In this document: in pieces, positions 1 through 5,352 of the stretch
How positions within the stretch are numbered: the first letter of the stretch is position 1
How the letters are laid out: each line of letters opens with the position of its first letter
Source of the DNA: an uncultured Clostridia bacterium
Lineage (GTDB): Bacteria; Bacillota; Clostridia; TANB77; CAG-508
Length of the DNA stretch: 13,197 nucleotides
Direction: 5' to 3'
Assembly: GCA_934177555.1 (NCBI GenBank)
Contig: CAKPPL010000029.1
Location: 1-13,197, forward strand
The notes under the pieces: model-generated
Database searches by the model: none
Seen by the model: the letters and a program-made list of their open reading frames with translations, nothing else
What the model was told of the DNA's origin: nothing
Made by a program: the position numbers and the translations under genes

Positions 1-337
1 CAGAATAGACAGTATAAGGTACTCCTGATGCAGGAAAAAAGTCAAGCTCTTCACTATATTCTTTTACAAATCTTGTTATTACTTGTTCTTTAAACATTTT
101 TTCATAATTAATATTTGTCATTTTTTTAAAACAATATCCCCATATTGCAGAAATAAAACACACACAAATGACTGTCATTATCCAACTTTGATTTACTATA
201 TTCATCATTGCCAATATTATTAATAATACTGTTAATGCCATTGACATTTTATAAATTTTTGCTTGTTTTCTTGCTTCTTCAAGTGTTTCATTACATTCTT
301 TGTATAAACTTTGATATATTTCATTAAAACTTTTCAT
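1..337 (-). CDS. Two-TM membrane protein, DUF3137-like, 3' end outside window
   Basis: Only the first 112 codons are in the window. The start ATG (337-335) follows a strong AGGGGG ribosome site and lies 23 bp after the rnhB stop, so the gene probably belongs to the rnhB transcript. The protein opens with a charged, probably helical segment (residues 1-30), followed by two close hydrophobic segments (about 31-48 and 53-70). A soluble part then begins with YEKMFKEQVITRFVKEYSEE and continues LDFFPASGVPY. From memory, two N-terminal TM helices followed by an 'F-K-E-x-V-I ... F ... L-x-F/Y-x-P-x-x-G' stretch resembles the DUF3137 family, whose function is unknown. The family call is tentative because the diagnostic C-terminal part is missing. 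It was not among the long open frames because it runs off the window. Confidence 0.6.
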   Translation of the reverse strand, partial: MKSFNEIYQSLYKECNETLEEARKQAKIYKMSMALTVLLIILAMMNIVNQSWIMTVICVCFISAIWGYCFKKMTNINYEKMFKEQVITRFVKEYSEELDFFPASGVPYTVYS

Positions 338-360
338 TTAATCCCCCTTTTTCTCATTAG

Positions 361-987
361 TTAAATAAAATTTTTAGTAAAACTTTTTCTATGTATTGGA
401 CATAATCCATATTCTTTTATTGCTGCAATATGTTTTGCTGTTCCATAACCTTTATGTTGCTTAAATCCGTATTGTGGATATACTTCATCCCATTCTCTCA
501 TTATTCTATCCCTCGTAACTTTAGCAATTATTGATGCTGCAGATATTGAATAACATTTTGCATCACCTTTTATTATTGATTCATATGGTATACCAATTGT
601 ATCTATGTGTTCTAATGCATCAACTATTATTAAATCTGGTTTTACTTTTAATTGACTTATTGCTAATGTTAAACCTTTTTTTGTTGCATTTAATATATTT
701 ATTGTATCTATTTCTTCTTCATCTATAATTCCAACTCCATAGCTTATTGCTTCTGATATTATTTGATCATATAATTTTTCTCTTTTGGCTTCTGATATTT
801 TTTTTGAGTCATTTACTCCTTCTATCATTGAATTTTCTGGCATTATTACACTTGCAACTACAACTGGTCCTGCTAGTGGTCCTCTTCCAGCTTCATCTAT
901 TCCACATATTGTATTAAATCCCTTTTGCCTCAATTCATTTTCCATTTTTTTTAGTTCTTTTAATCTTTCTTCTTCTTTTTCTTTCAT
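361..987 (-). CDS. rnhB: Ribonuclease HII
   Basis: RNase HII cuts the RNA strand of RNA-DNA hybrids and removes single ribonucleotides misincorporated into DNA. The signature GIDEAGRGPLAGPVV begins at residue 29, giving the catalytic pair D31/E32. The other two carboxylates are D123 (IIVDAL) and D142 (KGDAK). The family block SISAASIIAKVTRD follows, then HKGYGTAKH. At 208 aa the protein is full length, with a short charged helix (residues 1-24) before the catalytic domain, as in clostridial homologues. The start is supported by AAGGA 11 nt upstream. A perfect 11-bp hairpin lies between the upstream pseudopilin gene and this ribosome site, so co-transcription from the pilin promoter would require read-through. 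In many Firmicutes rnhB lies near yraN, comM and dprA; here those genes are about 10 kb away on the same strand. Confidence 0.96.
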   Translation of the reverse strand: MKEKEEERLKELKKMENELRQKGFNTICGIDEAGRGPLAGPVVVASVIMPENSMIEGVNDSKKISEAKREKLYDQIISEAISYGVGIIDEEEIDTINILNATKKGLTLAISQLKVKPDLIIVDALEHIDTIGIPYESIIKGDAKCYSISAASIIAKVTRDRIMREWDEVYPQYGFKQHKGYGTAKHIAAIKEYGLCPIHRKSFTKNFI

Positions 988-1005
988 TTTATCATTCCTT
1001 TTTAA

Positions 1006-1031
1006 AATAAGTTTGAATACTCAAACTTATT
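1006..1031 (-). terminator. Hairpin overlapping the pseudopilin stop codon, possible weak terminator
   Basis: AATAAGTTTGA (1006-1016) and TCAAACTTATT (1021-1031) form a perfect 11-bp stem with a 4-nt loop. The right arm contains the stop codon of the pseudopilin gene (1029-1027). On the minus strand the stem is followed by TTAAAAAGG, so there is no long U tract. The next element is the rnhB ribosome site. This may be a weak terminator, an attenuator or an RNA 3'-end stabiliser between the two genes. Confidence 0.5.
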
Positions 1032-1554
1032 CCTCTGTTAATTTATTTATTTCTGTTAATGTATATTTTCCTAAATATCCTTTAGTATTAATTACTTCTA
1101 TTTTTGTATCTTTTAAATTATATTCTATTATAAAATATCCATAATCTTCTTTAGATAATTCTTGTATTCCCATATCTTTTAAATCTGATTCTGATAAATA
1201 ATAATAATATTTTTGATTTATTTCTTCATTTGTAATACTACTTTCATCTATTACTCCTGTTTTTATTGCTGCTTTTTTTATTTCATCTGAATCTTTTAAT
1301 CTCTGTCCTTTTAAATTTTCTTTTATTATTTCATTTAATTTTGTTGTATCTGTAATATTTGCAGATTTAAAGCTTACCTCTTCTAGACATTCTTTTGCTT
1401 TTGCTTGCATTAATAACATATTTGTTACTAAATCTTGTAATTTTGATTGCCTTATTAATTGTGTTCCATAATATGTTGTTATTCCTGCTAAAATCATCAT
1501 TATTACTATTGTTATTGTTAAAATTATTAATGTTATACCTTTTTGTTCTTTCAT
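1027..1554 (-). CDS. Pseudopilin-like protein with class III (prepilin) signal
   Basis: The preferred start is the ATG at 1554, not the upstream in-frame ATG at 1563. The GGAAGG ribosome site abuts the upstream ATG but lies 9 nt before the one at 1554. The protein then begins MKEQKGITLIILTITIV, a short basic leader, a glycine, and a long hydrophobic helix to about residue 28. This is the class III signal cleaved by prepilin peptidase (PilD/ComC-type) after the glycine. The mature protein starts with isoleucine, and its fifth residue is isoleucine rather than the usual glutamate. The remainder (about 175 aa in all) is a charged soluble domain ending in SKEDYGYFIIEYNLKDTKIEVINTKGY, a pattern I associate with predicted pseudopilins of gut Clostridia. 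No assembly ATPase, prepilin peptidase or other pilin gene lies beside it, so its partner machinery is unknown. Type IV pilus, type II-like or competence pseudopilus are all possible. Confidence 0.75.
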   Translation of the reverse strand: MKEQKGITLIILTITIVIMMILAGITTYYGTQLIRQSKLQDLVTNMLLMQAKAKECLEEVSFKSANITDTTKLNEIIKENLKGQRLKDSDEIKKAAIKTGVIDESSITNEEINQKYYYYLSESDLKDMGIQELSKEDYGYFIIEYNLKDTKIEVINTKGYLGKYTLTEINKLTEE

Positions 1555-1592
1555 ATATTTCATCCTTCCATTATACCTTTTTTACAATTTAT

Positions 1593-1622
1593 ATTATAAT
1601 ATATTATAATTCTTATTTTCAA
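1593..1622 (-). promoter_or_regulatory. Sigma-A-like promoter of the pseudopilin gene
   Basis: On the minus strand TTGAAA (1622-1617) is followed after 18 bp by TATAAT (1598-1593), giving a predicted start near 1586 and a leader of about 30 nt. A second TATAAT copy lies 10 bp away (1608-1603) because ATATTATAAT is tandemly duplicated at 1591-1610. In such AT-rich DNA -10 matches are common, so the -35/-10 pair is the main support. Confidence 0.5.
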
Positions 1623-1649
1623 GTAAATTTGGCAAAATAATTATAGTTT

Positions 1650-1677
1650 TTTACAACTTTTTCACAATTTTTTCACA
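1650..1677 (+). promoter_or_regulatory. Three direct repeats, candidate response-regulator operator of htrA
   Basis: TTTACA (1650-1655), TTCACA (1661-1666) and TTCACA (1672-1677) are separated by exactly 5 bp, an 11-bp period that places them on one face of the helix. Hexamer-N5-hexamer direct repeats are the usual binding pattern of OmpR/PhoB-family response regulators. On the other strand they read TGTGAA-N5-TGTGAA-N5-TGTAAA, close to but not identical with the WalR consensus TGTWAH-N5-TGTWAH. In Bacillus, htrA-type genes are controlled by the two-component system CssRS, and in streptococci by CiaRH. The matching -10 of htrA is ambiguous. TATTCT at 1687-1692 is plausible. The perfect TATAAT at 1708-1713 is too close to the ribosome site to be its -10. 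Confidence 0.6.
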
Positions 1678-1731
1678 AATATAGGATATTCTATTAATGA
1701 ATAAAATTATAATCATTAAGGAGGCATTCAT

Positions 1732-2985
1732 ATGAATGAAAATGAAAACGAAAATAAATTTGAAGTAATCTCAAGTAAATTATCAAACTCAAATTTCAAA
1801 AAAAATAATAATAATTTTGCAAAAAATGTAATATTACCATTTTTTAGTGGTATTGTAGGATGTTCCGTTGTTATTGGAACATGTTTTGGGGTTCCTTCTA
1901 TAAAGGAAAAATTAATTGGCTCTAATAATACTGTTCAAACCTCTACTAAAACCACAGCAACAGGTACTACTAGTAATTTAGTATCATTATCTAATTACTC
2001 TAATACTGCTGTTTTTGCAGCTAATAAAATTTTACCATCTATTGTAGGAATAGAAGTAACTTATACAGCTACATCTAATTCTTTCTTTGGATTTGGTCAG
2101 CCTACAACTTCTACTGCAACAGCAACAGGTTCAGGCATAATAATTAGTGAAGACGGATATATTTTAACAAACAATCACGTTGTAGATAGTAGCTCATCTT
2201 CATCTTCTTATTCTTACTATGACTTATCAGATGCAACATCAATAAAAATAAAACTTAATACTGATATATATGGTAGCTATGCTGTTTTTGATGCCAAAAT
2301 AGTTGGCAAAGATTCTCAAACTGATTTAGCTGTTTTAAAAATTGATAAATCTGGTTTAACAGCTGCCGAATTTGCAAATTCTGATGAAGCTGTTGTTGGA
2401 GAATTTGTTATGGCTGTTGGTAGCCCTCTAGGATTAGATACTACCGTTACTACTGGTATAATTAGTGCTGTTAATAGAGAAGTAGAATCAGAAGGAAATA
2501 AATATAAATGTATTCAAACAGATGCTGCCATAAATTCTGGTAATAGTGGTGGTGCACTTGTTAATAGTGATGGAAAAGTTATTGGTATTAATACTTTAAA
2601 ATTATCAGGTTCTGGTGTTGAAGGTATTGGTTTTGCAATTCCTATTAATTCAACTTTAGATATTATTGATGAGTTAATTGAACACAATAAAGTTTTAAGA
2701 CCATATATAGGTATTACTGGTATTAATTTAGATGAAACAACAGCAAAAAAATATAATTTAGTTATAGGTATATATGTAAAATCTGTTTCTGAATTTTCAC
2801 CAGCTGAAAAAGCAGGATTAAAAAATGGAGATGTTATTATTAAAGCTGATGGTAAATCAATTTCAACTATGGATGAATTAAATGAATTAAAAAATTCTCA
2901 TAAAATTGGTGATACTATGACTTTAGTAGTTAATAGAGATGGTAAAGAAAAAGATTTAACTGTTACTCTTGCAGAAACTCCATAA
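1732..2985 (+). CDS. htrA: HtrA/DegP-type serine protease, membrane anchored, one PDZ domain
   Basis: This is a quality-control protease of the cell envelope (S1C family) that degrades or refolds misfolded exported proteins outside the membrane. A perfect AAGGAGG (1718-1724) lies 7 nt before the ATG. The N-terminus (1-30) is Asn/Lys-rich and cytoplasmic, and one TM segment (about 31-54) anchors it. A Ser/Thr-rich linker leads to the trypsin-like domain (about 95-315). The catalytic triad is visible: H149 in TNNHVV, D198 in TDLAVLKI and S272 in NSGNSGGAL. A PDZ domain covers about 325-413 (YIGITG ... SPAEKAGLKNGDVI). The total of 417 aa is normal for Gram-positive HtrA. A serine run follows the catalytic His (residues 153-159), in the loop where family members vary in length. 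It is the only plus-strand gene in the window, divergent from the pseudopilin gene and convergent with the DUF3298 protein gene. Direct repeats upstream suggest two-component control. Confidence 0.95.
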   Translation: MNENENENKFEVISSKLSNSNFKKNNNNFAKNVILPFFSGIVGCSVVIGTCFGVPSIKEKLIGSNNTVQTSTKTTATGTTSNLVSLSNYSNTAVFAANKILPSIVGIEVTYTATSNSFFGFGQPTTSTATATGSGIIISEDGYILTNNHVVDSSSSSSSYSYYDLSDATSIKIKLNTDIYGSYAVFDAKIVGKDSQTDLAVLKIDKSGLTAAEFANSDEAVVGEFVMAVGSPLGLDTTVTTGIISAVNREVESEGNKYKCIQTDAAINSGNSGGALVNSDGKVIGINTLKLSGSGVEGIGFAIPINSTLDIIDELIEHNKVLRPYIGITGINLDETTAKKYNLVIGIYVKSVSEFSPAEKAGLKNGDVIIKADGKSISTMDELNELKNSHKIGDTMTLVVNRDGKEKDLTVTLAETP

Positions 2986-2988
2986 TAT

Positions 2989-3015
2989 TTCACAATTTTT
3001 CACTTACAGTTCACA
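2989..3015 (+). repeat. Second set of TTCACA-like direct repeats, after htrA
   Basis: TTCACA (2989-2994), TTCACT (2999-3004) and TTCACA (3010-3015) are spaced by 4 and 5 bp, about one helical turn each. They begin 3 bp after the htrA stop codon. Together with flanking bases they match the core TTTCACAATTTTT(T)CAC found upstream of htrA. Their orientation and their distance (about 20 bp) to an extended -10 box fit an activator site for a transcript starting near 3048. Confidence 0.5.
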
Positions 3016-3032
3016 AAATGAACAAATTTAAT

Positions 3033-3041
3033 TGGTATATT
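3033..3041 (+). promoter_or_regulatory. Extended -10 promoter element of a putative small RNA
   Basis: TGGTATATT (3033-3041) matches the extended -10 pattern TGnTATAAT with one mismatch. There is no good -35 at 17 bp; the nearest repeat TTCACA ends 20 bp upstream. That arrangement is expected for a promoter helped by a bound response regulator. The predicted start is about 3047-3049. Confidence 0.4.
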
Positions 3042-3047
3042 ATAGTT

Positions 3048-3128
3048 AAATCAGTAATCAAACTGATAACAAACATCCCCTTTTATTTTCATAAAAAGAA
3101 ACTTGATTTCACATCAAGTTTCTTTTAT
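3048..3128 (+). ncRNA. Putative small RNA between htrA and the DUF3298 gene, csRNA-like layout
   Basis: From the predicted start the RNA would hold a 6-bp hairpin (ATCAGT 3050-3055 / ACTGAT 3062-3067, though the outermost bases lie close to the start). An unpaired stretch containing ACATCCCCTTTTATTTTCAT follows, then a 14-bp terminator stem: about 80 nt in all. The CCCCTTTT segment is complementary to strong G-rich ribosome sites; for example it can form 8 pairs with the AAAAGGGG upstream of the gene at 337-1. Two hairpins flanking an anti-Shine-Dalgarno segment, with regulatory repeats shared with htrA, is the layout of the CiaR-controlled csRNAs of streptococci. No homology is claimed. The alternative is that this is simply the 3' untranslated end of the htrA mRNA, or a processed product of it. 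Confidence 0.4.
3094..3126. terminator. Bidirectional terminator, 14-bp perfect stem
   Basis: AAAAGAAACTTGAT (3094-3107) pairs perfectly with ATCAAGTTTCTTTT (3113-3126) around a 5-nt loop. The T run at the end of the right arm serves plus-strand transcripts (htrA and the putative small RNA). The A run in the left arm gives a T run on the minus strand for the convergent gene, whose stop codon is at 3132-3130. Confidence 0.85.
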
Positions 3129-3129
3129 A

Positions 3130-3993
3130 TTATAAAGTTACTATATCCATTTCACTAGTATTACTTGTATTTCCATATGCAAATATAATATATATCTTAT
3201 TATCTTGGCCAATAAAATATTCTGTTATATTATTTACTGTATACATATCATTATCTATATCTCTTGAATATATACTATATCCAAGTTTAGCTAATTCTTC
3301 TACATTTTCTTGTACCTTTTTTATTTCTTCTCTTATTTTTTGATTTGCTTGTTGTTTTGTTATTTCTCTAAGTTCAAGCATTTCCTGTATTGTATATTCT
3401 TTTTGATTTGTTAAATCAAAGTTATATGTTTGTATTATATTTCTTTGTGGACTATTTCCTTCTTTTAGTGTTGATTTAATTACTAATGATAATATATTAT
3501 TAGTCACATATGCACTATAATTTACAGTATATACAATGTCATTATTTTTTATGTTTAATACACTTTTGGCTTTTTTCTCAAATGTTTCTGCTATTTCTTG
3601 ATTATATTTTTCTATTGTCTCATTTTGTATATTAATATATGGAATATTTACATTTAATTCATAATCATTTATTTTTGATTCTTGATTTTGATATCCTATA
3701 TATATTATTTCTTTATCTTGTTCAATTTTATTTATTTTGTAACTATTATTCTTCAAGTAATTTACCTTGTTTTTGAATATATTATCAAACTCCTCTTTTT
3801 CGGTTGTTGTTTGTTCTTGTTTTGTTTGATTTTGAGATATTTGTTGATTTGGCTTTTTATCTTTTTTTATTTGTAAATATATTGCCATTATTATTGCTAC
3901 TATACATATTAGTAATATTATTCCATAAAAAATTTTTAATTTTATTCCTATTTTGTCTCTATTATTATCTATATTGCCTTGCATAAACATCAT
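3130..3993 (-). CDS. Single-pass membrane protein, DUF4163/DUF3298 (RsiV/PdaC C-terminal-like)
   Basis: The protein has a short N-terminus, one TM segment (about 19-40 in 287-aa numbering), a Gln/Lys/Thr-rich linker (about 41-66) and an extracytoplasmic domain. Residues 112-180 (YELNVNIPYIN ... LSLVIKSTLKEG) and 185-287 (TYNFDLTNQKEYTIQEML ... YIIFAYGNTSN) fit the DUF4163-DUF3298 pair. That pair forms the outer part of the anti-sigma factor RsiV and the N-terminal part of the deacetylase PdaC. There is no deacetylase domain and no sigma-factor gene adjacent, so neither function can be assigned. Three ATGs cluster at the 5' end (3993, 3990, 3984). The GAAAGGA ribosome site abuts the first and lies 9 nt before the third, so translation probably starts at 3984, giving 284 aa. 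It has its own promoter and ends at the bidirectional terminator shared with htrA. Confidence 0.7.
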   Translation of the reverse strand: MMFMQGNIDNNRDKIGIKLKIFYGIILLICIVAIIMAIYLQIKKDKKPNQQISQNQTKQEQTTTEKEEFDNIFKNKVNYLKNNSYKINKIEQDKEIIYIGYQNQESKINDYELNVNIPYINIQNETIEKYNQEIAETFEKKAKSVLNIKNNDIVYTVNYSAYVTNNILSLVIKSTLKEGNSPQRNIIQTYNFDLTNQKEYTIQEMLELREITKQQANQKIREEIKKVQENVEELAKLGYSIYSRDIDNDMYTVNNITEYFIGQDNKIYIIFAYGNTSNTSEMDIVTL

Positions 3994-4012
3994 TCCTTTC
4001 TGTAATGGTTAT

Positions 4013-4041
4013 ATTGTATTATTTTTTTGATGTAATTGCAA
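4013..4041 (-). promoter_or_regulatory. Sigma-A-like promoter of the DUF3298 membrane protein gene
   Basis: On the minus strand TTGCAA (4041-4036) is followed after 17 bp by TACAAT (4018-4013). The predicted start near 4006 leaves a leader of about 22 nt before the ATG at 3984. It lies directly after the spoIIID stop codon, with no clear terminator between them. Confidence 0.5.
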
Positions 4042-4053
4042 TACTTTTATTTT

Positions 4054-4305
4054 TTATTTTTTCAAATATTTTAATTTTGTAGCCATCCCTCCTCTTATAT
4101 GTCTTTCTGCCTTATTTTCATTTAATATTTTTCTTACTTCTCTAGTTAATGCTGGATTTATTTTTTCTAATCTTTCTGTTACATCTTTGTGTACTGTACT
4201 TTTACTTATTCCAAATTTCTTAGCAGCTCCTCTTACTGTGTCTTTTGAATCTATTATATAATGTGCTAAATTAACTGCACGTTCTTCTATTGATATACAT
4301 TTCAT
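4054..4305 (-). CDS. spoIIID: Sporulation transcriptional regulator SpoIIID
   Basis: SpoIIID is the small DNA-binding protein that acts in the mother cell after sigma-E. It activates and represses parts of the sigma-E regulon and prepares the switch to sigma-K. At 83 aa it is slightly shorter than Bacillus SpoIIID (93 aa). The helix-turn-helix is at about residues 23-44 (TVRGAAKKFGISKSTVHKDV), followed by the family block TERLEKINPALTREVRKIL. The conserved basic tail ERHIRGGMATKLKY (67-80) supplies extra DNA contacts in the family. The start ATG is supported by alignment with the family N-terminus. The only ribosome-site-like sequence is GGGGG (4320-4316), 10 nt upstream and inside a 17-bp hairpin. 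It follows ispH by about 130 bp. Its presence with sigE marks the host as a spore former. Confidence 0.96.
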   Translation of the reverse strand: MKCISIEERAVNLAHYIIDSKDTVRGAAKKFGISKSTVHKDVTERLEKINPALTREVRKILNENKAERHIRGGMATKLKYLKK

Positions 4306-4313
4306 ATAGTCAA

Positions 4314-4359
4314 AACCCCCATACGAATACTTTTGTTTAATTGTATTCGTATGAGGGTT
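4314..4359 (-). promoter_or_regulatory. 17-bp inverted repeat covering the spoIIID ribosome site
   Basis: On the plus strand AACCCCCATACGAATAC (4314-4330) and GTATTCGTATGAGGGTT (4343-4359) form a 17-bp stem with a 12-nt loop and one mismatch. In the minus-strand RNA the mismatch becomes a G-U pair, so the hairpin is best formed in the spoIIID-sense transcript. The stem ends 8 nt before the spoIIID start codon and contains its only G-rich ribosome-site candidate. The G tract is followed by TTTT, so it could instead be the ispH terminator. Confidence 0.7.
4340..4347 (-). promoter_or_regulatory. Possible sigma-E -10 box for spoIIID inside the inverted repeat
   Basis: Minus-strand AATACAAT (4347-4340) differs by one base from CATACAAT, a sequence fitting the sigma-E -10 consensus, and straddles the left arm and loop. 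A start about 7 nt downstream (near 4334) would fall in the loop and leave out the left arm of the hairpin. The -35 region (around GTTCTAATA, 14 bp upstream) is only a weak match. In Bacillus spoIIID is transcribed by sigma-E. Confidence 0.3.
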
Positions 4360-4438
4360 GTATTAGAACAATTCTTAAATTTCAATCATTTCTTTTTTAT
4401 GAAATAGTTTTCATCATTTCTAATAAATTTATTTTTTT

Positions 4439-5302
4439 CTAGTCCCCATATTTATTTAACTTATTTTTTATTTCTTCAACACTTTCTTTTGGAGTTGAAG
4501 CACCTGCCATAATTCCTATTGTTTCATATTTTTTTATATTATCGAAATTTATTTCATCTGCTGTTTCTACTAATATTACATTCGAACAATTTGTTTTTGA
4601 AATTTCATATAATTTCTTGGTATTTGAACTATTTTTTCCTCCTACAATTATCATAAAATCAACTATTTTTGATAATTCTTCTGTCTCTTCTTGTCTCATT
4701 TTTGTTGCTGAACATATTGTATTTTTTATTTCTAATTCATAATCATTTCCTAAATTTTCTTTTAATTTTTCTATTATATTATTAAATTTTGCCAAACTAT
4801 ATGTTGTTTGTGAAATAACAAGCACTTTTTTTATTCCACTATTTTTTATTTTTTCTATTGCAAATTTAATATCATTAATGTTTCTTATCAAATAGTGGTC
4901 ATTTCCACAGAAACTGATCGTTCCTATTGTTTCTGGGTGTTCCTCTACCCCTACTAGTATTACAAAATATCCTTTATTTGCATACTCTTCTGCAATATCA
5001 TGTATTTTTACTACTTTAGGGCATGTAAGGTCAACTAGTTCTATATTTTGTTCTTTTGCCTTATTATAAATCTCTTTAGGAACACCATGTGCTCTAATAA
5101 TTGTTTTTCCTTTTGCATCTTCAATATTTTCTATTACTTTTAACCCTTGTCTTTTTAAGTTTTCTATAACTTGTTTATTATGCACTATCTCCCCTAAGCA
5201 ATATATATCACTTTTATTATTATTTAATTCTTTTTCTGTTTTTATTACTGCATTTTGTACTCCTCCACAAAATCCAGATGTTTTTCCAATTATTATCTTC
5301 AT
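4439..5302 (-). CDS. ispH: 4-hydroxy-3-methylbut-2-enyl diphosphate reductase
   Basis: IspH is the iron-sulfur enzyme of the last MEP-pathway step. It reduces HMBPP to isopentenyl and dimethylallyl diphosphate, the precursors of the undecaprenyl carrier used for wall synthesis. The three cluster cysteines are present: C12 (GFCGGV), C94 (LTCP) and C197 (NTICSAT). Substrate residues are also visible: H41 (GEIVHN), H72 (RAHGVP), and H122 and E124 (EHPE). At 287 aa it is a complete stand-alone enzyme. The fusion to ribosomal protein S1 seen in many Clostridia is absent, and the frame stops after NKLNKYGD. GAGGAG lies 5 nt upstream of the ATG. Only about 20 bp separate the start from the hairpin that follows the response-regulator gene, so ispH probably depends on read-through from upstream. 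Confidence 0.96.
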   Translation of the reverse strand: MKIIIGKTSGFCGGVQNAVIKTEKELNNNKSDIYCLGEIVHNKQVIENLKRQGLKVIENIEDAKGKTIIRAHGVPKEIYNKAKEQNIELVDLTCPKVVKIHDIAEEYANKGYFVILVGVEEHPETIGTISFCGNDHYLIRNINDIKFAIEKIKNSGIKKVLVISQTTYSLAKFNNIIEKLKENLGNDYELEIKNTICSATKMRQEETEELSKIVDFMIIVGGKNSSNTKKLYEISKTNCSNVILVETADEINFDNIKKYETIGIMAGASTPKESVEEIKNKLNKYGD

Positions 5303-5323
5303 TTTTCTCCTCTATCTTATATG

Positions 5324-5349
5324 AAAAACGAACTTATTTATATAAGTTC
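5324..5349 (-). terminator. Hairpin with T run between the response regulator and ispH
   Basis: On the minus strand GAACTTAT (5349-5342) and ATAAGTTC (5337-5330) form an 8-bp stem with a 4-nt loop, followed by G and TTTTT. This is the form of a factor-independent terminator, but the stem is AT-rich. With so little room before ispH, it more likely acts as a partial terminator or attenuator. Confidence 0.6.
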
Positions 5350-5352
5350 ATT

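Noticed and set aside
1708..1713. Perfect TATAAT just before the htrA ribosome site
   Set aside because: It would start transcription at about 1720, inside the Shine-Dalgarno, and no -35 lies at 16-18 bp.
2188..2212. Serine-coding run (TCATCTTCATCTTCT) in htrA as a possible phase-variable repeat
   Set aside because: The repeats are trinucleotide-based and imperfect, so slippage would not shift the frame; it encodes a variable surface loop.
3018..3158. A 46-codon plus-strand open frame starting MNKFNWYIIVKSV after htrA
   Set aside because: It has no ribosome site upstream and runs straight through the 14-bp terminator into the antisense of the DUF3298 gene. It is most likely a chance frame in AT-rich DNA.
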